Below are positions 32,812 through 41,279 of a stretch of 64,000 nucleotides of DNA, piece after piece. Under the pieces are notes generated by a model. The model searched no databases, was not told where the DNA came from, and saw only the letters and a program-made list of their open reading frames with translations. Position 1 is the stretch's first letter; the number at the start of each line of letters is the position of its first letter. The position numbers and the translations under genes are program-made. This stretch comes from WHSV01 sp050694055 (GTDB lineage: Bacteria; Actinomycetota; CADDZG01; WHSQ01): NCBI GenBank assembly GCA_050694055.1, contig JBOGWX010000124.1, positions 43,971-107,970 of the forward strand. Reading direction: 5' to 3'.

Positions 32812-33780
32812 CTAACGCGCCTTTCGGAAGCGACGAATCATGTCCAGGTCCACCCGCTCGAGGAAGTAGCGGAACCCCCGACCGGTTCGCGCGACATGCT
32901 TGGGCTTCAGGTTGCGGGTCTTGTCCGACGGGGAGTGGTAGTGGTCGTCGAAGCCGCTCCAGAGGAACACGCCTGGGATTCCGGCTCGTTCGAAGGGACC
33001 GTTGTCGGAGCAATCGCACACCGTCTTGTAGCTCATGCCGACCCTTTGCTTCATCTTGTTGTAGACCGTGCGGGCGGTCACCCTGGGGCCGAGGCCCATC
33101 GTTCCCGCGATCAGGGGCCGGCCGTTCGCAATCATATCGATCGACGCCATGCCGCCCAGGCGCTTCCTGCCCTCTTTCCCGAGCCGGTTCACGTAGACCT
33201 GCGACCCGTTGTGGTGCTGCCCGTTGGTGCCGTACTCCTCGGCGCCGAAAGCAACAAAGCGAACGAAGCGGGTGGGCTGCTTCCCGGCTGAGATGCGCGC
33301 CATCTCGAGCATTACCGCGACGCCCGACGCGTTGTCGTTGGCGCCCGGCGAGCGTCGCACCGTGTCCATGTGCGCGCCCACGACCATGCCGTGCTTTATG
33401 GCACCCGGCCACCAGGCGACGACATTGCGCGAAGTGTCTCCATCCACCGAGAACCTCTGCACTCTAGTCTTGTAGCCGTACTTCTCGAATTGTTCGCGAA
33501 TGTACTTAGAGGCCTTCCATTCCCCCGACTTGGCCCTGACACGGGGGCCGATGTCGTTTGCCAACGCCCGAATGTGCTTCATGGCCTTGTCGTTCGAGTA
33601 GTGCAACAACCCGTCGTCGGAGAAATCGCTCGCCGGGGCTACCCCCGGAGAGCCTGGCGGCCACATGCCGGAGCGCTCGTGGGAGGTTACTCGAGGTGAC
33701 GTCCGCGGGCCGTCTGCACATGCCGTCGCGATTACGACTGCGACGAGCAGGTAACCCCACTTAGCGCTAGCTCTTTGCAC
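32812..33780 (-). CDS. M28-family zinc aminopeptidase lipoprotein
   Basis: A 322-aa exported metallopeptidase. The N-terminus is a lipoprotein signal with lipobox IATAC. Zinc ligands of the M28 fold are visible in order: GAHMDTV, GANDNASG, FGAEEYG (catalytic Glu pair), ASIDM and HYHSPSD. This implies an active di-zinc aminopeptidase on the outside of the membrane. The start is GTG 33780, without a strong ribosome binding site. It is divergent from the ABC1 kinase gene, with 20 nt between the starts. Confidence 0.9.
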   Translation of the reverse strand: MQRASAKWGYLLVAVVIATACADGPRTSPRVTSHERSGMWPPGSPGVAPASDFSDDGLLHYSNDKAMKHIRALANDIGPRVRAKSGEWKASKYIREQFEKYGYKTRVQRFSVDGDTSRNVVAWWPGAIKHGMVVGAHMDTVRRSPGANDNASGVAVMLEMARISAGKQPTRFVRFVAFGAEEYGTNGQHHNGSQVYVNRLGKEGRKRLGGMASIDMIANGRPLIAGTMGLGPRVTARTVYNKMKQRVGMSYKTVCDCSDNGPFERAGIPGVFLWSGFDDHYHSPSDKTRNLKPKHVARTGRGFRYFLERVDLDMIRRFRKAR

Positions 33781-33800
33781 CCATTTAGAGTAGCCGCCGG

Positions 33801-35222
33801 ATGGCAGAAGACAAGAACCGCAAAGACCCCATTCCTACCGGGTGGTTCGAGCGCGGCGCGAAGCTTGCGGGCGCCACCGGCAAAGGTGCAGCACGATTCG
33901 TAGGCACTCGTTTCAAGTCGTTTGCCTCTCCCGAGCGTTCGGAGGAGTTTCTCGGCGGCTTCCACGAGAAGACCGCCCAGCAGCTCGTGGAGATGCTCGG
34001 CGAGATGAAGGGCGCCGCCATGAAGCTCGGCCAGCTTGCTTCGTTTTATGAGTTCGGTGAACCGACCGAGTACATGTCGACGTATCGCGACGCCTTGACG
34101 ATGCTCCAGAACTCGGCCCCTCCGATGGATCCGGCTGCCTCGAGGCGGGTGATCTCGGAGGAGTTCGGGAAGCCGGTCGAGGACGTCTTCGAGACCTTCA
34201 CGGACGAGGCCGTGGCCGCGGCGTCGATCGGGCAGGTCCACAGAGCGACCCTTCCCGGGGGACGGGCGGTGGCCGTCAAGGTGCAGTACCCGGGTGTCGA
34301 CGAGGCGGTGCGATCCGACATCCGCAACGTCAGCGCGATGACCAAGCTCGCCGTCGCAATCGCCCCGAACCTCGATCCCAAAGAGGTCGCCAACGAGGTC
34401 AGGGAACGGGTCCTCGAGGAGCTGGACTACCGCCGCGAGGCGGCCAACCAGATGAGGTTCGCGACGCTCTACGAGGGCCACCCGTTCATCGTCGTTCCCG
34501 AGGTCTACATGGACTACTGCCGCACGCGCGTGATCACCCAGGAGTTCATCGAGGGCGAGCACTTCATGCAGGCTTTCGACAAGCCCTTCGCCGACCGAAA
34601 TCGGATCGCCGAGATCGTGTTCCGCTTCTTCTACGGCAGCCTGAATCGCTTCATGCTGTTTTCGGCCGACCCTCATCCGGGGAACTACCTGCTACTGGCC
34701 GACGGACGCGTTGCCTTCTTGGACTACGGGCTGGTACGGGCCATAGACCCCGGGACGCACGAGCTGCTCATCGAGACCTCGCTGGCCTTGATCGACAACG
34801 ACAAGGAGCGCGGTCGCCACGCGCTCGAGAGCATCGGAATCCTTACCCGCAAGACTCCGGAGATCGACGCGATCTGGGAGCATTTGCGCGAGATGAACCG
34901 CCCGATCCTGGAGGACCGCAGAGTGAAGCTGAGCGCCGAGCTCGTGGCCGAGCTGGGCAGGGGAGGCTTCGATCCCCGGTCCAAGGCGTTCAACGAACTG
35001 CGCAAGGTCGGAATCCCCGCCGTGATGGTGACCTTCAACCGGATGTCGTTTGGCGTCGCGTCCCTGCTCGGGCGGCTCGAGGCGGAGAACAACTGGCAGG
35101 CGATCGGCCGTGAGTTCTGGTTCGGCGATCCCTCGAGGACGGTGGTCGGCAAGAAGGACCAGGCGTGGTTCAAGAAGGCGCATCCGGAGATTCCACCGCC
35201 GATGAAACGAGCGGCGCGCTAA
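33801..35222 (+). CDS. ABC1/AarF/UbiB-family atypical kinase
   Basis: A 473-aa protein of the ABC1 family, ATP-binding proteins linked to quinone or isoprenoid lipid metabolism. Family blocks present: the K-x-G-Q motif EMKGAAMKLGQLASF, the Ala-rich loop AAASIGQVHRA (AAAS), VAVKVQYPGV (ATP Lys), ADPHPGNYLLL and FLDYGLVR (metal-binding DYG). There is no C-terminal membrane helix. No ubiquinone or menaquinone gene is nearby. It converges on the surface-protein cluster with a 6-nt gap. Confidence 0.92.
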   Translation: MAEDKNRKDPIPTGWFERGAKLAGATGKGAARFVGTRFKSFASPERSEEFLGGFHEKTAQQLVEMLGEMKGAAMKLGQLASFYEFGEPTEYMSTYRDALTMLQNSAPPMDPAASRRVISEEFGKPVEDVFETFTDEAVAAASIGQVHRATLPGGRAVAVKVQYPGVDEAVRSDIRNVSAMTKLAVAIAPNLDPKEVANEVRERVLEELDYRREAANQMRFATLYEGHPFIVVPEVYMDYCRTRVITQEFIEGEHFMQAFDKPFADRNRIAEIVFRFFYGSLNRFMLFSADPHPGNYLLLADGRVAFLDYGLVRAIDPGTHELLIETSLALIDNDKERGRHALESIGILTRKTPEIDAIWEHLREMNRPILEDRRVKLSAELVAELGRGGFDPRSKAFNELRKVGIPAVMVTFNRMSFGVASLLGRLEAENNWQAIGREFWFGDPSRTVVGKKDQAWFKKAHPEIPPPMKRAAR

Positions 35223-35228
35223 GACCGG

Positions 35229-36422
35229 CTAGAACTGAACCGCGGTGCTGGACGCCGTGCCGGTGATCGCCCTCCCGGTGACGCCCATGATCGCCGAGCT
35301 CGGGGTGTAGGTGGAGGTTACCGGCGTGTTGACCGTGCGCGGCGGTTGACCGACCGTGGTCCTGGCGCTGAGCGTGACCGTCAGGCGTCGTTGCCCTGCG
35401 TCGTATGCGATCGTTGCCGTGAACTCGTGCAATCTCCTCGTGAAGCCTGCGGATCCGAGGTCGATGGAGCCGAAGTTGAAGTTGCCGCCGCAGACCGGGG
35501 CCGTGGTCCGTACGAGGACAAGGTCGCTGCCCGAAGCCGCGGCGTCGTCCTCCAGCCGCACCGTTCCCGCCGCCGATTGATTCGAGCCGTCCCCGGTCCA
35601 GGTCGAGCAGATCGAAGAGACACTCAGCGCGCCGGAGTAATCCACCCGGATGACATCACCCGGCTCGATCTGTCCGGCGGTCGAACCTCCGTTCGTGAGT
35701 GCCAGACTGGTGGGAGTAGGGGCCGGCGCCGACACCGTGAAGGAGGCGCTCGCTTGGTCACCGGCGCTTCCGACCGCGTAGAGGACGTGGTTGCCGTCGA
35801 CCACGGTGGTGGGGACCGTCACCTGAACCGTGGCCTGGCCGTCCGCCGGTATCGATCCGGGCGTCACGGTTGCGCTGAGGGTGGGGCCGTTGACCGGATC
35901 GTCGAGGCGCATGACGAGCGTCTGTCCCGGGATGTAGTTGGCGACGGTTCCGTCGAGCGTCCCGGGAACGGCGGTGATCGTCGTGGGACCAGAAAGGTTC
36001 AATGCCGGCGCCGCGACCACGGCGGCCGAACTACGGGGACCCTCGGCTCCCTGCCACAGCTCGTAGACGGGAGCGACCGCGTAGTGCCAGCTACCCGGCG
36101 CCATTGCAGTCTCGGTGCAGGTGAGAGTGGCGACCACACCGGTGCAGCTGCCGGTAACTGGGTAGCCGGTGCCACCCGTGTCATAGCGGAACACCTGGTA
36201 GCCATCGACGGCGGTTCCGCCGGGCATGGTGACCGCCGGCCAAGAGACGTCGACGTTGCGATTCGTAACCGAGGTCCAGGGAGTGTCGCCCGCCGGCATC
36301 GCCGTAGCTTTGCTTCGCGCTTCACCTCCACTTGCGATGTTCCATACGGCGAGGGCGTTCGGGCCCACGGCTGTCAGCGCCGCCACGAGCACGGCGACGA
36401 CCATGAAGCGCGACCGGTGCAT
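35229..36422 (-). CDS. Secreted Ig/fibronectin-like repeat protein
   Basis: A 397-aa exported protein: a signal peptide (SRFMVVAVLVAALTAVGPNALA), a fibronectin type III-like module (VTNRNVDVSWPAVTMPGGTAVDGYQVFRYD), an Ig-like module rich in Thr/Val (TLSATVTPGSIPADGQATVQVTVP) and a C-terminal beta-rich domain of about 150 aa ending SSTAVQF. No anchor is visible, so it may be released or assembled with its neighbours. ATG 36422 overlaps the stop of the LPXTG gene, and the two are coupled. Confidence 0.75.
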   Translation of the reverse strand: MHRSRFMVVAVLVAALTAVGPNALAVWNIASGGEARSKATAMPAGDTPWTSVTNRNVDVSWPAVTMPGGTAVDGYQVFRYDTGGTGYPVTGSCTGVVATLTCTETAMAPGSWHYAVAPVYELWQGAEGPRSSAAVVAAPALNLSGPTTITAVPGTLDGTVANYIPGQTLVMRLDDPVNGPTLSATVTPGSIPADGQATVQVTVPTTVVDGNHVLYAVGSAGDQASASFTVSAPAPTPTSLALTNGGSTAGQIEPGDVIRVDYSGALSVSSICSTWTGDGSNQSAAGTVRLEDDAAASGSDLVLVRTTAPVCGGNFNFGSIDLGSAGFTRRLHEFTATIAYDAGQRRLTVTLSARTTVGQPPRTVNTPVTSTYTPSSAIMGVTGRAITGTASSTAVQF

Positions 36423-37099
36423 CACGCTTCGTCTCTCTCGGACCGGCGGAGCATCATCATGGCGCCGGCGAGGATCGATGTGAGCGCCAATCCGGCGATC
36501 AGGATGAGGTTAAGCCCGGTAAACGGCAGCAGAGAGCCGTGGTCGGTCCGCCCGGGGGCAGCCGAGTCGTCGTCCGGAGCGCGACCGTCGTGGTCGCCGC
36601 CGGATCCCTGTCCGCCGGCCACCGCGCCGGTGCCCCTGAAGTGGAGCGTCCAGGTGGCTCCCTGGCAAGCCGCCGGCGCGTCGGCGGGCATCCATACGGG
36701 ATAGGACAAGAAAGACGTCGCCTGGGGAGGAACGAGCGTGGAGATCTCGACGTCGTGGCGGGGCCGCACCCACTCACGGCCGCAGCCGCCGAGGTTGCTG
36801 TCTTCCACTTCCACCTCGACGGAGCGCACCCGAAGGACGTGGTCGAAAGGGTTGGTCACGCGTACGTTGAGAGGTACCCGTGCCGACGGGTAGAGGCCTT
36901 CTATCTCGCCGCTGATGCCGAAGGAGTGCTTGCCCTTCGAAGCGGCCGCAGAAGCCTGCAGGGTGGCCGCCGGCTGAGAACCTCTCCTGGTGGTGCGCAT
37001 CGCGTCGACCTGGGATCCCATGAAGAAACCGAAGACGCACAGTGTGAGGAGGCAACGAACGGTCGCCATCATCACGCTTTGCAGCTTCGGTCGAGACAT
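36422..37099 (-). CDS. LPXTG-anchored surface protein
   Basis: A 225-aa protein with an N-terminal signal (SVMMATVRCLLTLCVFGFFMGSQVDA), a beta-rich domain and a C-terminal sorting signal: LPFTG, a hydrophobic stretch and the tail RRSERDEA, so a sortase should attach it to peptidoglycan. The core shares a pattern with the next gene upstream: LYP...NVRVTNPFDHV, a Cys, and ACQGATW near the end. No sortase gene is in the window. ATG 37099 has AGGA upstream. Confidence 0.82.
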   Translation of the reverse strand: MSRPKLQSVMMATVRCLLTLCVFGFFMGSQVDAMRTTRRGSQPAATLQASAAASKGKHSFGISGEIEGLYPSARVPLNVRVTNPFDHVLRVRSVEVEVEDSNLGGCGREWVRPRHDVEISTLVPPQATSFLSYPVWMPADAPAACQGATWTLHFRGTGAVAGGQGSGGDHDGRAPDDDSAAPGRTDHGSLLPFTGLNLILIAGLALTSILAGAMMMLRRSERDEA

Positions 37100-37183
37100 G
37101 GTCCGTCCTAGCGGGAGAGGGACCGTGGAGGCGTGGTCCGGTGAAGGTGACCACGCCCCCACGCTGAGGGATGAACTGCGGGG

Positions 37184-37645
37184 TTAGAGGCTGTCGGCGG
37201 TTACGCTGACCGGGACGCTGAAGGTCGCTCCCTGGCAGGCGTTGTCCGAGCTGTTGTCCATGGAGGCGGCGTCGGCGAGCGAGACATCGAGGGTGTCGCC
37301 GGCGGCGATGACCATTCCGGTCACGGCCGTCTGGTCCGTGAAGCTCACGCCGGTGGTGTTGCACCCGGGGGCCGCAGAGGTGACGGCGCCGTTTCCGACG
37401 ATCGTCTTGACCTCGACGTCAAAGGGGTTGGGGTTCTCGATGCTCAGGTTGACGTCGCCGGTGGCGCCGGGGAACAGGTCGCCGGTGGTGCTGCCGGGCT
37501 GGACGACGAGATCGTCGGCCGTGGTGGCCTGAGCTGCGCCCTGACCGTCGCCCGTGACGAGCCACGCAGCGAACACGACGCTTCCGATCAAGAACACGGC
37601 CAATGCTGCGCCGGCGAGGCCTAGCTTCCTTCCCAACTTCTGCAT
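37184..37645 (-). CDS. Secreted beta-sandwich protein, paralogue of the LPXTG protein core
   Basis: A 153-aa exported protein: signal/anchor LGLAGAALAVFLIGSVVFAAWL, then a domain with LFPGATGDVNLSIENPNPFDVEVKTI, two Cys and NACQGATFSVPVSV. The LFPG/NPFD/ACQGAT pattern is shared with the LPXTG protein, so the two are probably paralogous and may assemble together. ATG 37645 behind AGGAG/AAGGA is chosen over an upstream ATG at 37687. It is first in the three-gene surface cluster. Confidence 0.75.
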   Translation of the reverse strand: MQKLGRKLGLAGAALAVFLIGSVVFAAWLVTGDGQGAAQATTADDLVVQPGSTTGDLFPGATGDVNLSIENPNPFDVEVKTIVGNGAVTSAAPGCNTTGVSFTDQTAVTGMVIAAGDTLDVSLADAASMDNSSDNACQGATFSVPVSVTADSL

Positions 37646-37913
37646 GCTTCCTTCTCCTTTGTCGCTTCCCTGAGTGCTGTTGCTCATTTGCAACTTCGGC
37701 AGACCGTTCAACGGCCTACATAAGTAGTTCTCACTAGAGGCCGTAGGCCAAAGAGGGACGAAGTGGGCATATGCCCAATACTTTGACTAGTCAGCGCGTC
37801 AAGAGGTCCCCCTGAGCACTCGAGGCGCGGGCCATTTTCGTCCGGAAACGGCCGATTCCTATCAAGCGCTTTCGCGCGACCGTCGATGTTCGTCTCGAGG
37901 CAGGGCACCGAGC

Positions 37914-37999
37914 CCTTCCGACAAAGGCAAACCCCGCCGCGAGGCGGGGACGCAAAGCCAGGGGTCTCCCTCGGGGAGACGGCCCAGCCGCCGAAGGAG
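37914..37999 (+). promoter_or_regulatory. Class I cyclic di-GMP riboswitch (GEMM-I)
   Basis: Conserved GEMM-I features are intact: ACAAAGGCAAACC, a 7-bp hairpin CCCCGCC-GCGA-GGCGGGG with GNRA tetraloop, GGGGACGCAAAGCC, and a second hairpin around GTCTCC/GGGAGAC ending AGCCGCCGAAGG. The closing stem can pair CCTTC (37914-37918) with GAAGG (37993-37997). The latter is part of the Shine-Dalgarno of the gene starting at 38002, so ligand-stabilised P1 should hide the ribosome site. Confidence 0.88.
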
Positions 38000-38001
38000 C
38001 T

Positions 38002-38388
38002 GTGAGTTTGAAGAAGGTGCTTTCCGTGCTGGCGAGCCTCGTCGTCGCTTTCACGGCCTACGCGCTGGTCGCCGGCCCGACCCGCGGTGAGGCTGCAAGC
38101 CTCGACGCCGACCCAGCCGTCATACGAGGTCGGAAGGTCACCTGGGTTCAGATGGACCTTCCCGAGACCAAGGCTCGTAAGGTCCGAATCGAGATGCTCA
38201 CCCCGAAGGTCAACGGCAAACGGCACCTCTGGCAGTTCTGCAGCATGGATTACGTCGGCCTTGGCACCTACCGTTGCGGTCTGGATGTCGGCGGCTCGAC
38301 GCCGGCGGGATCCATGAGAGGTAAGTGGCTCGGCAAGCTGAAAGTTGACGGCAGGAGCGCCGGCAAGGTCAAGTTCAGGACGAGCTGA
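38002..38388 (+). CDS. Small secreted protein under c-di-GMP riboswitch control
   Basis: A 128-aa protein with a signal peptide (KKVLSVLASLVVAFTAYALVAGP, cleavage probably after GEA). The mature part is basic, with two Cys (FCSMDYVGLGTYRCGLDV) that may form a disulfide. The family is not recognised. GTG 38002 follows GAAGGAG, which lies inside the riboswitch closing stem. Direct c-di-GMP control suggests a surface, adhesion or matrix role; that is inference. It converges on ilvD with a 9-nt gap. Confidence 0.72.
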   Translation: MSLKKVLSVLASLVVAFTAYALVAGPTRGEAASLDADPAVIRGRKVTWVQMDLPETKARKVRIEMLTPKVNGKRHLWQFCSMDYVGLGTYRCGLDVGGSTPAGSMRGKWLGKLKVDGRSAGKVKFRTS

Positions 38389-38397
38389 TGCTCCGTC

Positions 38398-40104
38398 TCA
38401 TCCGGCTTCTGGGTTCGTGACGGCGCCGCGCTCTGCCGAGGACACCGTTGCCGCGTACTTCGCGAAGACCCCTCTGCGGTAGCGAGGCGGCGGCGCAGTC
38501 CAGTCCGCCAGGCGCTTGTCTATCTCCTCGGCCGGCAGTGCGACGCGCAGTTCTCGCCCGTCCACGTCGATCTCGACCACGTCGCCATCGCGCAGTATAG
38601 CTATCGGGCCCCCGTGGGCGGCTTCGGGCGCGATGTGACCGACCATCAGCCCGTGCGTGGCACCCGAGAAGCGCCCGTCGGTTATCAGAGCGACGGATTC
38701 CCCCAAGCCCTCACCGACGATCGCCGCCGTGACCGCCAGCATCTCGCGCATGCCCGGGCCCCCGGACGGACCCTCGTAGCGAATCACCACGACGTCTTCA
38801 CTCCGCAACTCGTTGTTCTTGACGGCATCAAAGCACTGCTCTTCTGAATCGAAGACCCGAGCGGGACCTCTGTGCCGCCGACGCTCGTGGCCCGCGAGCT
38901 TCACCACGCAGCCTCGAGGTGCGAGGTTGCCGCGGAGGACGGCGAGTCCGCCGGTCGGCTTGAGAGGACGCTCGAGGGGCACGACGACGTCCTGCCCCTC
39001 TTTCTCGAGGGCGGAATCGGCGATCTCTGCAATGGTTCGCCCGTCGACCGTGTGCGCAGTGCCATCGATAAGCCCGCCTTTCAAGAGCGCACGCGCAACC
39101 AGGGGCGTTCCTCCTGCCTCGTGCAGGTCGGCGGCCACATAGCGACCCCCCGGCTTGAGATCCGCAACGATAGGCGTGGTGGACGCGATCCGATCGAATT
39201 CCTCGAGCGGCAGGTCGAGGCCGAGCTCGTGAGCGATGGCGAGAAGGTGCAGCACGCCGTTCGTGGAACCCCCCGAGGCGGCGATTGACGCGACCGCGTT
39301 GCGGAGGGCGGCTGCGGTGATGATCTGAGAGGGACGCAAATCCTTGCGCACCAGCTCTGCTGCCATGCGGCCTGCCCGTTCGGCGGAGTCGCTCTTGCGC
39401 GGGTCGGTGGCAGGGATCCCACTCAGACCGAAGGGGCTGATTCCGAGGAAGTCGGCGGCCATGGCCATGGTGTTTGCGGTGAACTGCCCCCCGCAGGCTC
39501 CCGCGCCGGGGCACGCGACGCCCTCGAGCGCGTGGAGGTCTTGCGATGACATGCGGCCGGCCGCGTGCCGGCCCACCGCCTCGAAGACGTCCTGGATGGT
39601 GACGTCACCGCCCTTGAAGCGACCGGGCGCAATCGAGCCGTTGTAGTAAACGAGACTCGGGATGTCGAGCCGGCATGCCGCCATGATCGCCGCCGGAATG
39701 GTCTTGTCGCAGCCGACGAGACACACCAGCCCGTCGAACAGGTGCCCCCGCGCCACCAGCTCGATCGAATCGGCGATGATCTCCCGGCTGACCAGCGAGG
39801 CGCGCATTCCCTCGGTGCCCATCGAGACGCCGTCGGACACCGAGATCGTGTTGAACTCCATCGGCGTGGCGCCGGCCGCCCTCACCCCTGCTTTGACGTA
39901 CTGCGCGAGAAGGCGTTGATTGAGGTTGCACGGCATGGTTTCGATCCACGTCGTTGCGATGCCGATGATGGGACGCGCCAGGTCCTCGTCGGTGAAGCCG
40001 ACCGCTTTGAGCATGGCCCGCGCGGGGGCCCGGTCGGCGCCGTTCGTCAGGGCGGCGCTCTTCTTCTTGGCCGGATCGGTCGGCGCGTCGTACGGGTTCG
40101 TCAT
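38398..40104 (-). CDS. ilvD: Dihydroxy-acid dehydratase
   Basis: Fourth enzyme common to isoleucine and valine synthesis, an Fe-S dehydratase of 568 aa. Cysteines for the cluster are in CLVGCDKTIPA and GACGGQFTANTMA, and the TETMPCN-like block reads IETMPCNLNQRLL. The C-terminal domain has GGLAVLRGNLAPRG and the substrate-loop LITDGRFSGATHGLMVGHIAPEA. It lies on the opposite strand from the ilv-leu operon that starts 1.5 kb away, separated from it by a CAP protein gene. Confidence 0.97.
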   Translation of the reverse strand: MTNPYDAPTDPAKKKSAALTNGADRAPARAMLKAVGFTDEDLARPIIGIATTWIETMPCNLNQRLLAQYVKAGVRAAGATPMEFNTISVSDGVSMGTEGMRASLVSREIIADSIELVARGHLFDGLVCLVGCDKTIPAAIMAACRLDIPSLVYYNGSIAPGRFKGGDVTIQDVFEAVGRHAAGRMSSQDLHALEGVACPGAGACGGQFTANTMAMAADFLGISPFGLSGIPATDPRKSDSAERAGRMAAELVRKDLRPSQIITAAALRNAVASIAASGGSTNGVLHLLAIAHELGLDLPLEEFDRIASTTPIVADLKPGGRYVAADLHEAGGTPLVARALLKGGLIDGTAHTVDGRTIAEIADSALEKEGQDVVVPLERPLKPTGGLAVLRGNLAPRGCVVKLAGHERRRHRGPARVFDSEEQCFDAVKNNELRSEDVVVIRYEGPSGGPGMREMLAVTAAIVGEGLGESVALITDGRFSGATHGLMVGHIAPEAAHGGPIAILRDGDVVEIDVDGRELRVALPAEEIDKRLADWTAPPPRYRRGVFAKYAATVSSAERGAVTNPEAG

Positions 40105-40183
40105 GGACGCGCCACCCTACCTATTCGGCGACGCCTCGTTGCCTCGGTTCGGTGAGCGGTTGCCGGAGTCGCTTACACGGAGG

Positions 40184-40672
40184 TCAGCAGGACGGCATCT
40201 CCAAGGTCGTGCCCGGGTTCTTCTTGCCCTCGAACACCACCGAGGCCCAGATATGCCCTCCACCCTTGGTCACGCCCACGCCGACGTACTTGAAGCCCCA
40301 CCTCAGGATGTTCGCCTTGTGCGCGGGCGAGTTCATGAAGGCCCGGTGCACCTTCTTCACGCTGCCCGCGTAGCCCACGTTTTCCCCGAGGATCTTCCAC
40401 TTCGTGACCAGGGACCCCAGCGAGGGCGTGTGGTACAGGTAGTTCTTGGACGCCATCGCCCGAGCCTGGCGCTTGGCAACGCGCGACAGGTGGGGATCGA
40501 GCGTCATCTTGCGAATGTCACGGCCGGCGCGCGCCGAATTCGTCTTCTTGGCGAGCTTGCGGTCCTTCTTCGAGTAGTGGTAGCAAGATCCCCCGGCGAC
40601 GGCCGAGGAGCCGGCGACAAGGCACAGCGAAACGACGAGCAAAACCACGACAGATCGGTACCGACGAGGCAT
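40184..40672 (-). CDS. Secreted CAP/SCP-domain protein
   Basis: A 162-aa exported protein with signal peptide RYRSVVVLLVVSLCLVAGSSAVAGG. The CAP (cysteine-rich secretory/PR-1/YkwD) fold is shown by DPHLSRVAKRQARAMASKNYLYHTP, ILGENVGYA, AFMNSPAHKANIL and YVGVGVTKGGGHIWASVVF. His and Glu of the CAP cavity are kept. The function of bacterial CAP proteins is uncertain. ATG 40672 has GAGGA upstream; the frame extends to 40735 but the signal peptide fits the later start. Confidence 0.88.
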   Translation of the reverse strand: MPRRYRSVVVLLVVSLCLVAGSSAVAGGSCYHYSKKDRKLAKKTNSARAGRDIRKMTLDPHLSRVAKRQARAMASKNYLYHTPSLGSLVTKWKILGENVGYAGSVKKVHRAFMNSPAHKANILRWGFKYVGVGVTKGGGHIWASVVFEGKKNPGTTLEMPSC

Positions 40673-40908
40673 TCCCGCGATCCTCGCTTTCCCGCCCATC
40701 CCCTTGGCCCGGGTTCGGAGACTAGTTAATTCCACCTAGTCTTGCAAAGCAAACCAAGCGAGTGCGATTTCTTTGGTCTTCCGCTCGGGAGGGTGGTTCA
40801 AACATCCGGCCGCCGACGAGACCCCCAGGACCCCGGCCACCGGAGTCGACGGACCGCTCGACCTGGTCGAGACAGAAGAAGACCTCTAGGCGTTCCGGGT
40901 TCGGGGGG

Positions 40909-40937
40909 TTGACTCGGGGGCCGACGTTCGCGATACT
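40909..40937 (+). promoter_or_regulatory. Promoter of the ilv-leu operon
   Basis: TTGACT at 40909-40914 and GATACT at 40932-40937 are separated by exactly 17 nt, a near-consensus housekeeping promoter. It lies about 80 nt upstream of the leader peptide start at 41017. The remaining gene-free sequence from 40673 to 41016 shows nothing else I can name. Confidence 0.68.
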
Positions 40938-41016
40938 GCGCCACTTACCTCGTCACCGTCGCCGGGGTTCCGTGCAGTCGAGCAGAGACGATCCGGCAGA
41001 GACAGGGAATCCTTCA

Positions 41017-41112
41017 ATGATCACCATCACAGTGGCGACGGCTAACCGAAACCAGGCGATCACGCCACCCTCCAACTCCCTGCTCCACGTCTCCGTACTC
41101 CTTATTACCTAG
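41017..41112 (+). CDS. ilv-leu operon leader peptide
   Basis: A 31-codon ORF whose final ten codons are LLHVSVLLIT: seven of the ten specify Leu, Val or Ile, the end products of the downstream pathway. It ends immediately before a large hairpin and an intrinsic terminator. This is the standard arrangement for ribosome-mediated attenuation: starvation for branched-chain amino acids would stall the ribosome at these codons. AGGGA lies upstream as a weak Shine-Dalgarno. The peptide itself need have no function. Confidence 0.82.
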   Translation: MITITVATANRNQAITPPSNSLLHVSVLLIT

Positions 41113-41177
41113 CGCGCGCCCACCGGCCCCGGGCCGACATGGCGTGCGCTAACCCTCCGAGCATCGGGGGGTTTTTT
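41111..41177 (+). terminator. Attenuator hairpins and intrinsic terminator of the ilv-leu operon
   Basis: AGCGCGCGCC (41111-41120) can pair with GGCGTGCGCT (41141-41150) as a 10-bp stem with one G-U pair, starting at the leader stop codon. Next comes an intrinsic terminator: ACCCTCCGA-GCA-TCGGGGGGT followed by TTTTT (41152-41177). A ribosome stalled on the Leu/Val/Ile codons could alter these structures. I did not find an obvious alternative antiterminator pairing by eye. Confidence 0.82.
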
Positions 41178-41279
41178 GGTTCCCGGACTTTCCCCGGACT
41201 TTTCAACGGAGGTGTTGCACCACAAGCGACTTCGCACCGGAAGAAGTGACAAGAGACGGCAATCGACAAGGAGGCAGAC

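Noticed and set aside
31986..33467. Plus-strand open frame of 493 codons spanning the accessory patch and the M28 peptidase gene
   Set aside because: Only a short part (about 32575-32760) is meaningful, as the shifted section of the broken SNase gene; the rest is antisense to real coding sequence.
37765..37776. Palindrome GGGCATATGCCC as an operator for the surface cluster
   Set aside because: A single 12-bp palindrome with no nearby promoter elements that I can define; left unassigned.
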